The translations under genes and the position numbers were made by a program. Below are positions 1-8,788 of a DNA stretch of 64,000 bases, piece by piece. Numbering within the stretch: position 1 is the first letter of the stretch; each line of letters opens with the position of its first letter. The DNA lies in assembly GCF_014649655.1 (NCBI RefSeq), contig NZ_BMTL01000035.1:1-64000 (forward strand), in the 5' to 3' direction. A model generated the notes under the pieces. The model was not told the DNA's origin. It did no database searches and was given only the letters and a program-made list of their open reading frames with translations. The stretch comes from Streptomyces humidus (lineage in GTDB: Bacteria; Actinomycetota; Actinomycetes; Streptomycetales; Streptomycetaceae).

Positions 1-199
1 CTCAACGGAGAACTCCGGGCGGGCGGTCGGCGATGAAACAGGAAGTCTCACGGCGCGAGCCGTAAGAATCTCCTTCCTTCAGGGAGGAGAGCGTCAAGCT
101 CAAGACCGTAGGACCACGGGCGGACCTCTGACCAGGGCCGGGGCGGCGATCCTGTGGCACGCTGGACAGGTACGCGACATCCAGGAAGGGAGCCGGGCC

Positions 200-505
200 A
201 TGGCCGTCGAACCGCTGTCGCGGAAAGAGATCGAGGAGGGACTGTCCGAGCTGCCCGGCTGGTCCCTGGACGGCGACCGCCTCACCCGCTCGTACCGGCT
301 GGGCTCGCACTTCGCCGCGACGGCTCTGGTCGTCCACGTCGCACGGATCCAGGAAGAGCTCGATCACCACTCCGAGCTCACCCTGGGATATGACACGGTG
401 TCCCTGGCCGTGCACACCCACAGCGCGGGAGGCGTCGTCACCCGCCTCGACATCGAACTGGCCCGCCGGGTCGAGCAAGCGGCCCCCGTACACGGGGCAC
501 GCTGA
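200..505 (+). CDS. 4a-hydroxytetrahydrobiopterin dehydratase (pterin-4a-carbinolamine dehydratase)
   Basis: This 101-aa protein is the usual length for the PCD/DCoH family. It dehydrates 4a-hydroxytetrahydropterin so that the pterin cofactor of aromatic amino-acid hydroxylases can be recycled. The family signature is visible in the second half: a His-His-Ser-Glu-Leu stretch (about residues 54-58), then Tyr-Asp-Thr-Val and a Thr-His-Ser-Ala-Gly-Gly-Val segment that forms the pterin pocket. The ATG is preceded by AGGAAGGGA at 182-190. No hydroxylase gene lies next to it in the window, so its pterin partner is not identified. Family assignment is secure; the exact pterin substrate is inferred. 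Confidence 0.88.
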   Translation: MAVEPLSRKEIEEGLSELPGWSLDGDRLTRSYRLGSHFAATALVVHVARIQEELDHHSELTLGYDTVSLAVHTHSAGGVVTRLDIELARRVEQAAPVHGAR

Positions 506-506
506 C

Positions 507-605
507 GGCGGACAGGCGGACAGGCGGACAGGCGGACAGGCGGACAGGCGGACAGGCCGACAGCCGCACGAAGCACGGGGCACGAAGCACGGGGCACGGG
601 GCAGG
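507..605. repeat. Two short tandem-repeat tracts in an intergenic spacer
   Basis: An 8-bp unit GGCGGACA is repeated about six times (507-556). A second tract follows, built on AAGCACGGGGCACG (about 569-605). They fill the gap between the pterin dehydratase and the methyltransferase. No gene or stem is evident. Confidence 0.85.
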
Positions 606-652
606 GCGGGTGGGGAGCAGGGCGGGCGGCGGCGACGGATCGGGGAACGCGC

Positions 653-1444
653 GTGCTGGACTACGACAAGGAAGCCGAACGATACGACGCCTCGCGCGGC
701 GGAGAACCCCGCGCGGCGGCTGCCGCGGAGGGCGTTCTGAGCCTCGTGCCTGCCGGGACGCGCACTCTGCTGGACGTCGCCTGCGGCACGGGCATCGTGA
801 CCCGGCGGCTCGCAGCCGACGGGGACGGTCTCCGCGTGACGGGCGTGGACCGGGCCCCCGTCATGGCCGTACACGCGGCCGCCCGGCTGCCCGGTGCCGT
901 CGTCCTCGCCGACGGTCGCGGACTCCCCTTCCGCGACGGGGAGTTCGACGCGGTGAGCAGTGTGTGGCTGCTCCACCTCGTCGAGGATCCCGCTGACGCT
1001 CAGCGGATCGTCGCCGAGTGCGCGCGGGTGCTGCGGCCCGGCGGCGCCTATGTCACCACGGTGGACAAGGGCGCTTCGCACAATGTGGGCAGCGACATCG
1101 ATGTCGTCCTGGCCGCACGTCCGCCCCGGCCGGCCTCCGACGCCGCCGAGGTCGTGGAGTCGTACGCCCTCGGATGCGGTCTGGTGCCGGCCGGAGAAGC
1201 CCGCTTTCCCGGCCGGGGGCAGGGCCGCAGCCCGCGCCGGGCCATCGCGGACCTGCGACGCGGCTGGTTCGTCACCCTGCCGCCCGGGCACCCGCTCGCC
1301 GACGACTTCGCCGTCCGCCTCGCGGCCCTGCCCGACCAGGACCGGGCCCGCCCGGACCCCGTCTTCACTCTGAGGGCGTTTCGGAAACCGCTTCCTGCGA
1401 CGATTCCGGACGGGCGGCCTCTGGAGGAGCAGTCTGGTGCGTAA
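653..1444 (+). CDS. Class I SAM-dependent methyltransferase
   Basis: This 263-aa protein starts at GTG. Motif I, DVACGTGIV (about residues 41-49), is the SAM-binding loop of Rossmann-fold methyltransferases. An acidic residue in GVDRAP marks the end of strand beta2, and LRPGGAYV (post-I) follows. The best family is the UbiE/MenG-like Methyltransf_11 group; the substrate cannot be read from the sequence. The last codons (PLEEQSGA) and the stop codon lie inside the first unit of a tandem repeat at 1421-1600, so the present C-terminus may have been created or altered by that repeat. Confidence 0.8.
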   Translation: MLDYDKEAERYDASRGGEPRAAAAAEGVLSLVPAGTRTLLDVACGTGIVTRRLAADGDGLRVTGVDRAPVMAVHAAARLPGAVVLADGRGLPFRDGEFDAVSSVWLLHLVEDPADAQRIVAECARVLRPGGAYVTTVDKGASHNVGSDIDVVLAARPPRPASDAAEVVESYALGCGLVPAGEARFPGRGQGRSPRRAIADLRRGWFVTLPPGHPLADDFAVRLAALPDQDRARPDPVFTLRAFRKPLPATIPDGRPLEEQSGA

Positions 1445-1600
1445 CCGCTTACGTAAGTCGGTGGTGTGCCTTGGAGGAGCAGCTTGGTGTGTAACCGGTT
1501 ACGCAACTCGGTGGCGCCCTCGGGACGAGCAACCTGCGTAACCGGTTACGTAACCCTGGCGATGCTCTCCGAAGGGGCAACCGGTTACGCAACCGGACAC
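1421..1600. repeat. Four diverging tandem units carrying a GTAACCGGTTAC palindrome
   Basis: Four units begin with GGAGGAGCAG-like sequence and contain GTAACCGsTTAC at 1441, 1491, 1538 and 1577 (spacing 50, 47 and 39 bp). The core is GTAACCGCTTAC, GTAACCGGTTAC, GTAACCGGTTAC and CAACCGGTTACG. The 12-bp palindrome with a central CG has the form of a LacI-family operator. The first unit overlaps the end and stop of the methyltransferase. The rest of the 353-bp spacer to the xyloglucanase gene holds only a terminator. Confidence 0.85.
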
Positions 1601-1663
1601 GTGACGCACGGCTGGGTGCAATCCATGACCCGGTCGGTCAGCCAGGTCCTTGCCCTCGAACGG

Positions 1664-1702
1664 GACGAGGCCCCGCCCCTGAGCGTGGGGCGAGGCCTCG
1701 TC
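1664..1702. terminator. Bidirectional rho-independent-type hairpin between convergent genes
   Basis: A 16-bp stem (GACGAGGCCCCGCCCC at 1664-1679 and GGGGCGAGGCCTCGTC at 1687-1702) has one non-Watson-Crick position and a 7-nt loop. It lies between the convergent methyltransferase and xyloglucanase genes. Confidence 0.8.
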
Positions 1703-1797
1703 ATGGTGGGGGGCGGTGGATCAGTTCGGAGCCGGGGGGCCTCCCGGGCACCGGGCCGTGATGCCGCACGCGAGCGTCCGGCCCGCCCCGCCCTGTT

Positions 1798-4458
1798 TCA
1801 GCCCACCGTGCAGCTCTGATCACCGAGCTTGAACGCGCCCGGTTTCGTGTTCGAACCCGACCAGCTCCCGGTGAAGCCGAAACTGACCGACGAACCGGCC
1901 GCCACGTTGCCGTTCCAGCCGATGTTCTTCGCCGTCACCGACGAACCCGACTGGGTGTGCTCGGCGTTCCAGGCCTGGGAGACCTTCTGCCCGTCGGCGA
2001 AGGCCCAGTTGAGGCTCCAGCCCGACCACGCGCTCGTGCCGGTGTTGGCGAGCTTGACGTCCGCCTGGAAGCCGCCCGACCACTGGTTGGTGATCGTGTA
2101 CGTCACCGCGCAGGCCCCCGTCGGAGTGGGGTCCGTGCCCCCGCCCCCTCCGTCGCCACCGCCGCCGGGGGCGGAGGTGTCGCCGTAGACGACGCCCCGG
2201 CCGTTCGTCGACACGTACACCCGCCCGTAGACCCTCGGGTCGCCCGTGATGGCTCCGCCCGTCCAGCCCCACTGGTGGGCGTCGTCGTTGATGCGGGTCC
2301 AGCTCGCTCCCTTGTCCGTCGAGCGGAAGATGCCACGTACGCCGGCGATCTTCGCGCTGGTGTACAGGGTCTGGTACGACGCGCCTGTCGCCGCCTTGCC
2401 GAAGCCGATCGTGTCCGCCTGCTCGACGTTGGACAGCTTGGCGAAGGTCGCGCCGGCGTCGGTCGAGTGCCACAGCCCGTACGCGCCGTCGCTCGCCCCG
2501 CCCGCCAGCCAGACGTCGCCCCGGCCGCCGGGCAGGGCCTTGAAGCGCACGCTGTCACCGCTGGGCAGTCCGGTCGCCGGGGACGCCGTGAACGTCGCGC
2601 CGCCGTCCGAACTCACATAGAACTTGCCGGACTTGAAGCCGTAGAAGACCTTGGGGTCGACGCGGTCCGACTCGACGATCGCGTCGGCGGGGATCCCGCT
2701 CGCGGCCTGCCACGAGGTGCCGAAACCGGTGGTGTGCTGCATCGCCGCGCCCGCCGGGCTCCACACGAACCCGCTGCCGTCCGCCGCCGCGGCGACCGTT
2801 CCGCCGCCGCTCACGCCCGAAGGGTCCGTGCCCGCGAACCAGTTGGCGCCGTTGTCCGTGGAGAACGCCACATGCGGGCCCGAGTCGAGGTTGCCGACCC
2901 GCACCACCGTGCCGGGGTTCTTCTCGGCGAAGTCCAGGCTCGTCGTCGTCGTGAAGTTCGGGGAGGTGAACATCATCGAGGGCGTCTTCGTCAGGTCCGT
3001 GTGACGGAAGCCGCCGACGTCGCCGAGCGCGCTGAGCAGCGGGGCGCCGCTCGGGGGAGAGGCCAGGTCGTTGACCGCCGTCTCCTCCAGGCCCTGCACC
3101 ATCGGCTTCAGGGTGAACTGGCGGCCGCTGTCCCACTCGGCGAGGTTCTCCGTGCCGTAGATCGTCGCGCCCGTCCCGTACATCATGCGGCTGGAGTTGA
3201 ACGGGTCGATCTCCAACGACTCGGTCATCCAGCCGAGTTTGGGCGTCTGCTCCGGCGGCGAGGGGTTCGCTCCCCAGGTCAGCCACGGCGACGACGAGAC
3301 GTCCATCGTGTACCGGTTCGCTCGGGTGGGATACGACGTGTAGTCCCACGCCTTCGTCCAGGTGCCGCCGCTGTCCGTCGAGCGGAAGATCTGCGTGTCC
3401 GGCCACCAGGAGCTGTAGGCGGTGGCCATGACGGTGCCGGGCTTCTGGCGGTCGATCGTCAGCCCGCTGAAGCCGTAGTACGTGTCGGCCTCCGCCACCG
3501 GGCTGATGTCCGTCCAGGTGCCGGTCGCCGTCGCGTAGCGCCACAGCCGGCCCTTGCCGCCGTCGTAGGGGCCGCCCTTGTCGCTGTAGGCGAGGTACAG
3601 ATAGCCGTTGACGGCGTCCAGCACACCCTTGTGCGCGAGGTATCCGGTCGGCTGACCGGCCAGGCGGGTCCAGGTCGCACCCGCGTCCGTCGAGCGGTAC
3701 ACGGCGTTGTCCTTGTCCGCCACGCCGACGTAGACCGTCTTCGTCGCGGTGCCGGACGTCCCCGTGGACTCGTCGAAGGTGACCCAGACGATGCCCTGGT
3801 TGTCGGAGGCGTACCCGGTCGTGTCGTTCGGATCCTGCTGGTAGTTGCCGACGTTGGGGAAGGCGGTCACCTGCGACCAGGTGACCCCCGAATCCGTCGA
3901 CCGCCACAGACCCTTGCCGCTCGGGGCGCCCAGGTACAGCACGCTGTTCTTGTTGGGGTCGACCGCGAGACGCTCTCCCATGCCCCGGCCGGGCATGTTG
4001 CCGCCCAGCTTGAAGGGCAGATCCGTCTTCCGCCAGCTCGCGCCCCGGTCGGCGGAGCGCAGCACGGCCCCGTTCCCCGGGTCCCAGCTGTTGGTGTACG
4101 TGCCGACCGCCGCGTACACCTTGTTCGGGTCGACGGAGTCGGAGGCCAGGCTCACCACGCCCGTGTGCCCCCAGTCCGTCCAGCCCACGGAGTCCAGCAG
4201 CGGGGTCCAGCTCTTGCTGGACTCCTGCCAGCGGTACGCGCCGCCGATGTCGGTGCGGGCGTAGGCGAGGTTCTTCTCCTTGCGGTTGAAGACGATGCCC
4301 GGCACGAAGCCGCCGCCGTCGATCCGGGCGTTCTTCCAGGTGTACGACTCTGCGGCGAGCGTCGCCTTGGGGCTGTCCGACGCGAGCGCGGACGGGCTGC
4401 CCGCGATCAGGCCGGCGGCGAGCGCCAGTACGGCCGTGAGGATGCGGGTTCTTCGCAC
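1798..4458 (-). CDS. Secreted GH74 xyloglucanase with C-terminal CBM2
   Basis: This 886-aa secreted enzyme cleaves the beta-1,4-glucan backbone of xyloglucan. The GTG start at 4458 follows GAGGAAGGAC and gives a Sec signal (VRRTR, hydrophobic core, cleavage after ALA near residue 26). The GH74 beta-propeller domain covers about residues 35-770. It has many sialidase-type STDSG..W repeats and both catalytic-Asp contexts of the family, RTDIGGAYRW near the N-terminus and ALGDVGGFRH in the second propeller. A Gly/Asp/Pro/Thr linker (GGGGDGGGGGTDPTPT) joins it to a cellulose-binding CBM2 (about 785-886). No CebR palindrome is visible in the 362 bp upstream, unlike at the neighbouring cellulase gene. 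Confidence 0.93.
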   Translation of the reverse strand: MRRTRILTAVLALAAGLIAGSPSALASDSPKATLAAESYTWKNARIDGGGFVPGIVFNRKEKNLAYARTDIGGAYRWQESSKSWTPLLDSVGWTDWGHTGVVSLASDSVDPNKVYAAVGTYTNSWDPGNGAVLRSADRGASWRKTDLPFKLGGNMPGRGMGERLAVDPNKNSVLYLGAPSGKGLWRSTDSGVTWSQVTAFPNVGNYQQDPNDTTGYASDNQGIVWVTFDESTGTSGTATKTVYVGVADKDNAVYRSTDAGATWTRLAGQPTGYLAHKGVLDAVNGYLYLAYSDKGGPYDGGKGRLWRYATATGTWTDISPVAEADTYYGFSGLTIDRQKPGTVMATAYSSWWPDTQIFRSTDSGGTWTKAWDYTSYPTRANRYTMDVSSSPWLTWGANPSPPEQTPKLGWMTESLEIDPFNSSRMMYGTGATIYGTENLAEWDSGRQFTLKPMVQGLEETAVNDLASPPSGAPLLSALGDVGGFRHTDLTKTPSMMFTSPNFTTTTSLDFAEKNPGTVVRVGNLDSGPHVAFSTDNGANWFAGTDPSGVSGGGTVAAAADGSGFVWSPAGAAMQHTTGFGTSWQAASGIPADAIVESDRVDPKVFYGFKSGKFYVSSDGGATFTASPATGLPSGDSVRFKALPGGRGDVWLAGGASDGAYGLWHSTDAGATFAKLSNVEQADTIGFGKAATGASYQTLYTSAKIAGVRGIFRSTDKGASWTRINDDAHQWGWTGGAITGDPRVYGRVYVSTNGRGVVYGDTSAPGGGGDGGGGGTDPTPTGACAVTYTITNQWSGGFQADVKLANTGTSAWSGWSLNWAFADGQKVSQAWNAEHTQSGSSVTAKNIGWNGNVAAGSSVSFGFTGSWSGSNTKPGAFKLGDQSCTVG

Positions 4459-4601
4459 GGTGGGGGTCCTTCCTCGCGAAACGCCATGGGGAGGAGTGCG
4501 GGGGGAGGTGCGGGACGTGCGGTGCGGGACGGAGGGTGAGAGGGACGGAGGGAATCGGGGCGGAGGGAAGCGCGACGGGTCCGGTGCGCTATGTGCGATT
4601 G

Positions 4602-4666
4602 CCGGGCGGCCCCCTGTGCGGGTGGGGGGCCGCCCGGCCTGGGCCCCGTCGTCAGGTGACGGGGCC
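4602..4666 (-). terminator. Two stem-loops between the GH48 and GH74 genes
   Basis: A perfect 13-bp stem (CCGGGCGGCCCCC at 4602-4614 and GGGGGCCGCCCGG at 4625-4637) is followed by a 9-bp stem (GGCCCCGTC at 4642-4650 and GACGGGGCC at 4658-4666). They sit downstream of the GH48 stop and would end its message before the GH74 gene. The rest of the 362-bp gap holds only a GC-rich stretch at about 4720-4780 with small hairpins. Confidence 0.65.
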
Positions 4667-4820
4667 ACGTACGCGGAGCTCGAGCGACTCCGCGGAGGGG
4701 CGGGTGCCACCCCGCGCTCCCGGGCCCCGAAGGGGCTTTGGGGGCGCGGGGAACCGCGCGACCGGCCGCGTCCGGCCCACGGACGAACACCGCCCGGACC
4801 GCGGAGTGCTCAGCGGGGGT

Positions 4821-7736
4821 TTATTCGAGGAGTTCCGCGTACGCGCCCATGGCCATGGCGATGTCCGCCTGGGCCCAGAAGCGGTGGTAGGTGAACACGG
4901 GGGCGGCGCCGCCCGCGAGGTAGGCCTCGATCTTCGACCAGGCCGGGTCGTTCTTGTAGAAGGAGCGGATGGAGGAGAAGGTCGAGGACGAGTTGATGGC
5001 TTCGCCGCCCGGCATCTTGCCGCTGAAGCTGCTCGGGACGTAGACGCTGTCGTTGAAGCGGCTGTAGTCGGTGCGGGTCTCGGGGACGGCGATGCCCAGG
5101 GCGTCCTGGTTGTTGTTCCACATGCCGTCCAGGAGCGCCTTGGCGGTGGACTTCGCCTGGGCGTCACCGGACTTGGCGGCGTAGTACGTCAGGGTCTTGG
5201 CGTACGCGGCGGCCACACCGACGTCATTGGTGTAGTCGGCGACGGTGACGTGAAGTCCCGTGTTGGCACCGGGACTTGTCGCGTTCCAGGTGTCGGGCTG
5301 CCCCGACCACTGGAGGGTGGAGGGGATCTGGAAGGTGCCGTCGGGGTTGATCGTGGTCTTGGACAGCGCCCACTTGACCCACTTGTCGAGGACTGCCTTG
5401 GCCTGGGTGTTGCCCGTCTGCTGGTAGTACTCGGCTACGCGCTCCATCGACCAGGCCTGGAAGCCGAACCACTGGTTGGAGGGCGGGTCGTGGTAGACGG
5501 GCTGCTGGTCGTAGTACATGCCGTAGAAGGTCGACGTGCCGGCCGGGGGAGTCGCGTAGCGGCCCGCCCAGCTGTTGGTCGCCCCACCCGCGATGGCGCC
5601 CTCGTCGGACTGGAGCCAGCGGTAGAACTCCAGTTGCCGCCCGAGCGACTTGGCCCAGTCGGCCTGTCCGGTGGCAGACTTGGGCTTGAGGTCGGCGTAG
5701 CTGCTGAGGGCGTAGGCGGCCAGGGGGTTCTGGTAGCCGCCGTGGGTGTGGCTGGAGCCGATGCGCCAGGCCCAGCCCGCGCTGGTGTCGGTGGCGCCGC
5801 CCCAGGCGTAGTACCAGGACAGCAGGTAGTGCGAGGCGTCCTTGCCGGTTCCGGCCGGGCAGGCCGTCGGTCCGACGCAGTTGCCGACCTTCTTGAAGTA
5901 CTTGTCGTACATGGCGTAGCGCAGATAGTCGCCCATCTTCGCCGCCTTGCCGACCGTCGTGGAGACGTCGGCGCCCTTGCCCTGCGCCTTGGCCCAGACG
6001 TCCGCCCAGTACGCGGCCTGCACGGCCCGTGCGTCGGCGTCGGGGGCGTCGGTGAACTTCCACTGCTTGGCGTAGGACGAGTCGCCGGTGAACAGGTCGA
6101 GGTAACCGTTCTTTCCGCCGTACTTGAACGCGTCGCAGGTCGGTTGCGGAACCGTTTCCCACACCGACTCCTGCGCACCGCGCTGGAAGGTGTTGATGTA
6201 GGAGGGACCGGTGTCCGTCGGGCCGGCCTCGCACTTGCCGGGCGAGTTGCCGTAGCCGTACGTGTTGTCGACGTCCTGCAGCCAGTGCATGCCGTAGACG
6301 TCGTCGGTGCCGTAGGCGCTCTTCAGCTCACCGGCGATCGGGTCCGAGCCCACGGAGACCCCGGTGTCCAGTTTCGCCGGGTACTCGTTCGGCGTGTCCA
6401 GCTCGGGCGCGTAGGTGGCCGGCTTGGAAGCGTTGTAGAACGAGTTGGTCGGCTGGTCGGTGTGGGTCGGGATCATGTACTTCTCCATGATCCCCCAGGC
6501 GCCGTTGAACTTCGACCAGTCACCGGTGATCTTGCCGTACACGGCCTGCAGCCACAGCAGGTAGCTGTAGGCCTCCGACGTGGTCTCGTGGCCCTGGTCC
6601 GGGGCCTCGACGATCAGCGTCTCGACCGAGTGGTAGGGGATGCCCTCGGGGGAGAAGTAGCCGTTCGCCGGGTTGGTGATCTTGCCGTAGAGGTCCAGGA
6701 ACCGGGCGTCGTACGCCTTGGCGCCCGCGAGCTCCGTGGCCGTGACCGTTGCCTTCGCGTGCCCGGTGGCCGTCGACTCGAAGGTCGCCGCACCCGTGCC
6801 CGAGGCGTTGGCGGTGATGGTCACGTTCTGGGCGGTGTTCCAGTTCGACGGCGTGAAGGTGAGACTCGCGCCGCCCGTCACCGTCAGGCCCGTGTTGCCG
6901 GTGGTGCGGGCGGTCGTGACGGTCACGTTGGCCGACGGCTGGGTCGACAGCTTCAGTGAGTAGGTGCCCGTCTTCCCCTGCTGCACGGCCAGTTGGCTCG
7001 CTGAGGCGACCACGGCCGGTCCCGAGGCGACCGTCACGCCGACCGGGGTCGACGACGCCGACGCGCCCAGGCTGTCGTACGCCTTGGCGACGAGGGAGTG
7101 ACTGCCCACGGACAAACCGGAGGCGGACAGGGAGTACGGCGCGCTCGTGTCCGTGCCGAGCAGGGTGGTGTCGTCGTAGAACTCCACCTTGCTGATCGTC
7201 GCGTTGTCGGCCGCCGCGGCGGTCGCCGCGAGCGGCACGGGGTCGCCCTGCGTGTAGACGGCGCCAGCGGTCGGGCTGGTCAGCACGGTGATCGGCGGCT
7301 GGTGTGCGCCGACGCAGACGGTGCCGTTGACGGAGAAGCTCGCGGGGGCGGCGTTCGTGCCGCTGTAGGTGAACTGCGCACCCGTGCTGACCGCCGCGCC
7401 CGCGGCGATCGTCGCGTTGTGCGCGGCGTTGTTCACCGTGATCTGCTGACCGGACTGCGACCAGCTGCCGTTCCAGCCGTTCGACAGCTTCTGGTTGCCG
7501 GCGTAGGAGTACGTCAGCCTCCAGCCGTTGATGGCGTCGCTGCCGCGGTTGGTGAGCGTCAGGTCCGCGGTGAAGCCGGAGCCCCAGTCGTTCGTCTTGT
7601 AGTCGACGCTGCACTGAACACCCGCCGCCTGTGCGGGGGTTGTGCTCGTACTGAGCATGGCGAAGGGGAGCGCGAGGGCCGCCACGACGGCGGTCCACAG
7701 GCGCCGCGCCCGACGACGTCTGCGTGAGGGATCCAT
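4821..7736 (-). CDS. Secreted GH48 cellulase with N-terminal CBM2 and two beta-sandwich modules
   Basis: This 971-aa processive cellulase acts on crystalline cellulose. The ATG at 7736 has an ideal AAGGAGGA site 8 bp upstream. It gives a signal peptide (RRRRR, hydrophobic core, TPAQA). Modules in order: CBM2 (about 39-140), an Ig-like module (about 145-235), a second all-beta module (about 236-325), and the GH48 catalytic domain (about 330-971). The GH48 signature GHETTSEAYSYLLWLQA includes the catalytic acid Glu. The 14-bp palindrome at 7797-7810 upstream is the CebR operator, so induction by cello-oligosaccharides is expected. It should act with the GH6 exo-enzyme and GH74 enzyme at this locus. 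Confidence 0.94.
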   Translation of the reverse strand: MDPSRRRRRARRLWTAVVAALALPFAMLSTSTTPAQAAGVQCSVDYKTNDWGSGFTADLTLTNRGSDAINGWRLTYSYAGNQKLSNGWNGSWSQSGQQITVNNAAHNATIAAGAAVSTGAQFTYSGTNAAPASFSVNGTVCVGAHQPPITVLTSPTAGAVYTQGDPVPLAATAAAADNATISKVEFYDDTTLLGTDTSAPYSLSASGLSVGSHSLVAKAYDSLGASASSTPVGVTVASGPAVVASASQLAVQQGKTGTYSLKLSTQPSANVTVTTARTTGNTGLTVTGGASLTFTPSNWNTAQNVTITANASGTGAATFESTATGHAKATVTATELAGAKAYDARFLDLYGKITNPANGYFSPEGIPYHSVETLIVEAPDQGHETTSEAYSYLLWLQAVYGKITGDWSKFNGAWGIMEKYMIPTHTDQPTNSFYNASKPATYAPELDTPNEYPAKLDTGVSVGSDPIAGELKSAYGTDDVYGMHWLQDVDNTYGYGNSPGKCEAGPTDTGPSYINTFQRGAQESVWETVPQPTCDAFKYGGKNGYLDLFTGDSSYAKQWKFTDAPDADARAVQAAYWADVWAKAQGKGADVSTTVGKAAKMGDYLRYAMYDKYFKKVGNCVGPTACPAGTGKDASHYLLSWYYAWGGATDTSAGWAWRIGSSHTHGGYQNPLAAYALSSYADLKPKSATGQADWAKSLGRQLEFYRWLQSDEGAIAGGATNSWAGRYATPPAGTSTFYGMYYDQQPVYHDPPSNQWFGFQAWSMERVAEYYQQTGNTQAKAVLDKWVKWALSKTTINPDGTFQIPSTLQWSGQPDTWNATSPGANTGLHVTVADYTNDVGVAAAYAKTLTYYAAKSGDAQAKSTAKALLDGMWNNNQDALGIAVPETRTDYSRFNDSVYVPSSFSGKMPGGEAINSSSTFSSIRSFYKNDPAWSKIEAYLAGGAAPVFTYHRFWAQADIAMAMGAYAELLE

Positions 7737-7796
7737 GTGCTGGTCCTCCTTGCGGCTCGGAAGAAGTGGGGGGAGGAGCAACAAGCCTTGAACCAG

Positions 7797-7810
7797 TGGG
7801 AGCGCTCCCA
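7797..7810. promoter_or_regulatory. CebR operator upstream of the GH48 cellulase gene
   Basis: TGGGAGCGCTCCCA is a perfect 14-bp palindrome identical to the known binding site of CebR, the cellobiose/cellotriose-responsive LacI-family repressor of Streptomyces. It lies 61 bp upstream of the GH48 start codon. Confidence 0.88.
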
Positions 7811-7938
7811 TAGTGGGGAAGGGGGTGAACGGGGTCAAGACGCTTGAAGAGTCGAAAAGATTCGACACGTCAAGTTGGGGGAAAGTCAGCAGAGCCTCTG
7901 TTCTTTGCCAGCACTTGGCGCTAGCTTCGAGGCACCAG

Positions 7939-7952
7939 TGGGAGCGGTTCCA
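7939..7952. promoter_or_regulatory. Degenerate CebR-like site upstream of the decayed cellulase gene
   Basis: TGGGAGCGGTTCCA matches the CebR palindrome at 12 of 14 positions; the right half-site has two changes. It is 49 bp upstream of the pseudogene start and in the same divergent region as the intact box at 7797. Reduced or lost binding is inferred. Confidence 0.55.
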
Positions 7953-8000
7953 TCAGTCGACGCGTCTGTCACGACGCGCCTGAGCTGCAAGGAGTCGCTC

Positions 8001-8623
8001 ATGCGACACCCCCCGCGTTTCGCACTCTCAGCCGTCGACGGCACGGTCGCCCTCGCCGCGGGCGCCCTGCTGCCGGTCGTCACGGCGCAGGGAGCCGTGC
8101 CCGCCCGCCCGGTGGAGTACTTCGCCACCGGGCGGAGGGGCGCCGGTTTCCGTGGTGCCGTGAGGATCACCGACCACGCGGCGGCCGTGAGCGGTCGGAG
8201 CCTTGTCTTCGACGTCGCCGGCGGTCGCATGGCCGCCCAGGGCCGGAGCGCCGGGCGGGCCCGGTCCGGCACGACGGTCACCGCCGTGAACGAGAGCCGG
8301 AGCGGTTCCCCGGGCTCCGGCGCGAGCGTCGGCGCGGGGTTCGTCGCCTCCGGGCCGGGGGCGAACGCCGCACCGACGACACCTGCTCGCACGGTTTCGT
8401 CGACCAGCTCGTGAAGTGGTTCGACCACCATGGCCTGTCCTGTCCGGGCTGGACGTGGAACACCCGGGACCGCTCGACGGGGCCGTCCCCGGTCTCGGGT
8501 CACGCCGGTACACCCACGGCGCCGGCGTACGGCACCGGCCTGCGCGATCTCCGCGCGCACTCCAGGACAGGCGCCATCGGCCGGACCCGCGGCCACGGAT
8601 CCACCGCAACGGTGTCCGCCTGA
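8001..8623 (+). pseudogene. Remnant of a secreted CBM2-cellulase gene (probably GH5)
   Basis: A good ribosome site (AAGGAG) and ATG at 8001 open a signal-peptide-like sequence (MRHPPRFALSAVDG, hydrophobic core). A decayed CBM2 follows: GAGFRGAVRITDH, SGRSLVFD, SGTTVTAVNE, GASVGAGF and ANAAPT match CBM2 blocks, but the usual Trp residues are gone. At about 8378 the reading frame shifts by one. In the new frame a coherent catalytic C-terminus is seen: DDTCSHGFVDQLVKWFDHHG, then GWTWNT and GTPTAPAYGTGLRDLRAH. This resembles the end of Streptomyces GH5 cellulases as I recall them. The whole catalytic core between these parts is missing. I infer one internal deletion plus point decay; the GH5 assignment is less sure than the pseudogene call. 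Confidence 0.6.
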
Positions 8624-8788
8624 CACCGCGACCGGCGGGTCCGTCCGCAGGACACGGGTCCGAGGGCGGACGACGCCGACGGGCCCGCGGGCCGGGTGCG
8701 TCTCATCCGCACACCGATCACCCGCACACCGAACAGAAACGCCGAAGAAACGGACAACTCCCCGCAACCAAGAAGGAAACCCGCACTC

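Noticed and set aside
1957..4539. Very long open frames opposite the xyloglucanase and other genes
   Set aside because: In such GC-rich DNA the antisense frames stay open by codon bias. They encode Arg/Gly/Pro-rich sequence with no family motif, while the GH74 and CBM2 signatures are on the other strand.
4720..4780. Streptomyces dispersed GC-rich intergenic repeat
   Set aside because: The sequence GGGGCGCGGGGAACCGCGCG resembles a common intergenic word that I recall, but copy number cannot be judged from one window.
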